From positions 1 to 6,647 of the forward strand of contig JBKPHP010000161.1 of assembly GCA_046729895.1 (NCBI GenBank): a DNA stretch of 6,647 nt, read 5' to 3'. The notes under the pieces are model-generated. The model was not told the origin of the DNA and did no database searches. It saw only the letters and a program-made list of their open reading frames with translations. Each line of letters begins with the position of its first letter. Position 1 is the stretch's first letter. Origin of the DNA: DASXBA01 sp046729895. GTDB taxonomy: Bacteria; Actinomycetota; Thermoleophilia; Solirubrobacterales; Thermoleophilaceae. This document shows, piece by piece, positions 5,689-6,647 of this stretch. Made by a program: the position numbers and the translations under genes.

Positions 5689-5758
5689 GTGGCGCGAAGC
5701 ATACTCCGAATGCGCAACCCCTCACCAGTGCGGAGGAAGGGCGCGCGACCTCGCCGGG
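5689..5758 (-). promoter_or_regulatory. Possible promoter ahead of the response regulator
   Basis: This 70-base gap is the largest within the leftward block. On the minus strand TATGCT (5703-5698) matches a TANNNT -10 box and lies nine bases before the ATG, with a poor -35 candidate TGGTGA (5727-5722) 18 bases upstream of it. Transcription would then start within a few bases of the ATG, giving a nearly leaderless mRNA, a form common in actinobacteria. This would explain why no good Shine-Dalgarno sequence precedes the gene. The response regulator and moeA could therefore be transcribed independently of the YihY-family gene. Confidence 0.35.
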
Positions 5759-6595
5759 TCACGTCTGCTCCGCCGCGAGCTCACCTCTCTCGCGAAGCTC
5801 GAAGCGCATGGCGTTGACGATCGCTCCGCCGAGGATTATCAGCGCGAGCGCGTAGAACCAGACCAGCACGATGACCACGAAGACGAACGTGGTCCCAAAG
5901 CGTGCGATCGTCGAGATGTTGTCCAGGTAGGCGGGGAACGCGATGTCCACCGCGCCTATCGCGATCGTTGCACCGGCGGCGCCAGGCCAGATCGCGCTCC
6001 AGGGAACGAGGCGATTCGGCACCGTCCAGTAGATGACGCAGAGGATCGTGAACAGCAGCAGGAGGCCGGCGGCGAGCGATAGCCAATAGACGAGGTCCGG
6101 GACGTCCGAGAGGCCTAGGGGCAGGTCCTCGGTGCTCGACTGCAGGAGGCTCTGGAGGGCGGGCACGGCGACCGTAGCCGCCATTAACAGCAGGACCACG
6201 ACGAGCATGGCGAGGGCGAAGCGCTTCTGCTCGAGCCACCGGCGGCAGCGCACGTGGTAGATGCGGCAGAAGGCCGTGTCGAGCGCGCCCCAGAAGGACG
6301 ACCCGATCCAGATGCTGGAGGCGAGCGCGATGATGCCGAAGCCGGCTGACGAGTCCCGGACCCGGTCGAGGGCTCGCGTCAACGTCCTGTCTGTGGCGGT
6401 CGGGAAGAGGTGGCGGAGGTCGTCCAGGATGCGCTGCTCGAGGTCGCCCGACTGGAGAACCTGCCCGGCGATGAAGAGCGCCAGCAGGGCGAGCGGGAAG
6501 ACGGACAGGAGCAGGTTGTAGGCGACCATGCCGGCCAGGCCGGTCACGTTGTCTTCGTAGGCCTTGCGGTAGAAGGTTCCGAGGTAGCGCCTCAA
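5759..6595 (-). CDS. YihY/BrkB-family inner membrane protein
   Basis: The family (formerly called ribonuclease BN, a name based on a misassignment) consists of six-helix integral membrane proteins of uncertain function; some members are discussed as transporters or virulence factors. The 278-residue protein has hydrophobic segments at about 20-46, 86-110, 126-147, 168-191, 200-222 and 232-262. Family features are AYNLLLSVFPLALL in the first helix, the polar LRHLFP segment, SSIWIGSSFWGALDTAFCRIYHV after the second helix, the VPNRLVPWSAIWPGA turn before the fifth, and YLDNISTIARFGTTFVFVVIVLVWFYALALIILGGA (split here as one continuous motif region, about 223-258) at the end. The C-terminal tail is short and charged. 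The start is TTG 6595, whose TTGA overlaps the stop of the upstream gene. The frame is open further upstream without another start codon, so TTG is the only supported choice. The family is assigned with good confidence; its substrate, if any, is unknown. Confidence 0.9.
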   Translation of the reverse strand: MRRYLGTFYRKAYEDNVTGLAGMVAYNLLLSVFPLALLALFIAGQVLQSGDLEQRILDDLRHLFPTATDRTLTRALDRVRDSSAGFGIIALASSIWIGSSFWGALDTAFCRIYHVRCRRWLEQKRFALAMLVVVLLLMAATVAVPALQSLLQSSTEDLPLGLSDVPDLVYWLSLAAGLLLLFTILCVIYWTVPNRLVPWSAIWPGAAGATIAIGAVDIAFPAYLDNISTIARFGTTFVFVVIVLVWFYALALIILGGAIVNAMRFELRERGELAAEQT

Positions 6596-6647
6596 GGGCG
6601 CGGCAGCCGGCGGAGCAGCTCCCGGGTGATCCCGTTCGCGACCCGCA
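6592..6647 (-). CDS. 3' end of an unidentified gene (partial)
   Basis: On the minus strand the frame ending in TGA at 6594-6592 reads RVANGITRELLRRLPRP from the window edge, an amphipathic, Arg/Leu-rich C-terminal helix typical of a real protein end. Its stop overlaps the TTG start of the YihY-family gene as TTGA, a typical coupling arrangement. Only 17 codons are visible, too few to name a family. Confidence 0.5.
   Translation of the reverse strand, partial: RVANGITRELLRRLPRP

Noticed and set aside
4202..5725. A 507-codon open frame on the minus strand overlapping moeA and the response regulator in another frame
   Set aside because: Both real genes are recognised by motif in a different frame. 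This reading is Arg/Gly/Ala-rich and has no domain.

Overview
This is a GC-rich, densely coding chromosomal window. Codon third positions are mostly G or C, and GTG and TTG starts are common. The gene content (ergothioneine-type EgtB, a class II FBPase close to the mycobacterial form, a YihY/BrkB membrane protein, MoeA, a NarL-type regulator and a four-helix membrane protein with an LPWF motif) suggests an actinomycetote. A deep-branching lineage such as Thermoleophilia (Solirubrobacterales or Gaiellales) is my best guess. That placement is inferred from protein style, not from a marker gene. I see no rRNA, tRNA, CRISPR array, insertion sequence or prophage gene.

Layout. Positions 1-1507 hold a leftward block: a dodecin gene (1507 to 1301), then egtB (1237 to 23), whose 3' end overlaps the probable start of a further gene running off the left edge. 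Positions 1508-1592 are an 85-base divergent intergenic region with a 12-bp perfect palindrome. Positions 1593-3128 hold a rightward pair: a four-helix membrane protein of unknown function and, six bases later, glpX. From 3161 to the right edge there is a leftward block. In transcription order it is: the 3' end of an unidentified gene, a YihY/BrkB-family membrane protein, a LuxR/NarL-type response regulator, moeA, and an uncharacterised 227-residue protein. Two joints in this block overlap by four bases (TTGA and GTGA), which suggests an operon or a chain of coupled genes.

How the genes fit together. The functions are mostly housekeeping and stress related: ergothioneine synthesis (thiol antioxidant), a dodecin of the type lacking flavin-binding residues, gluconeogenesis (fructose-1,6-bisphosphatase) and molybdenum insertion into molybdopterin. 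No shared pathway links the blocks. The convergent junction between glpX and the uncharacterised gene is notable: both stop codons lie in opposite arms of one hairpin, which may be a bidirectional terminator. I found no clear new multi-gene system. The points most worth checking are that convergent hairpin, the altered dodecin pocket, the atypical receiver loop of the response regulator, and the uncharacterised gene coupled to moeA.
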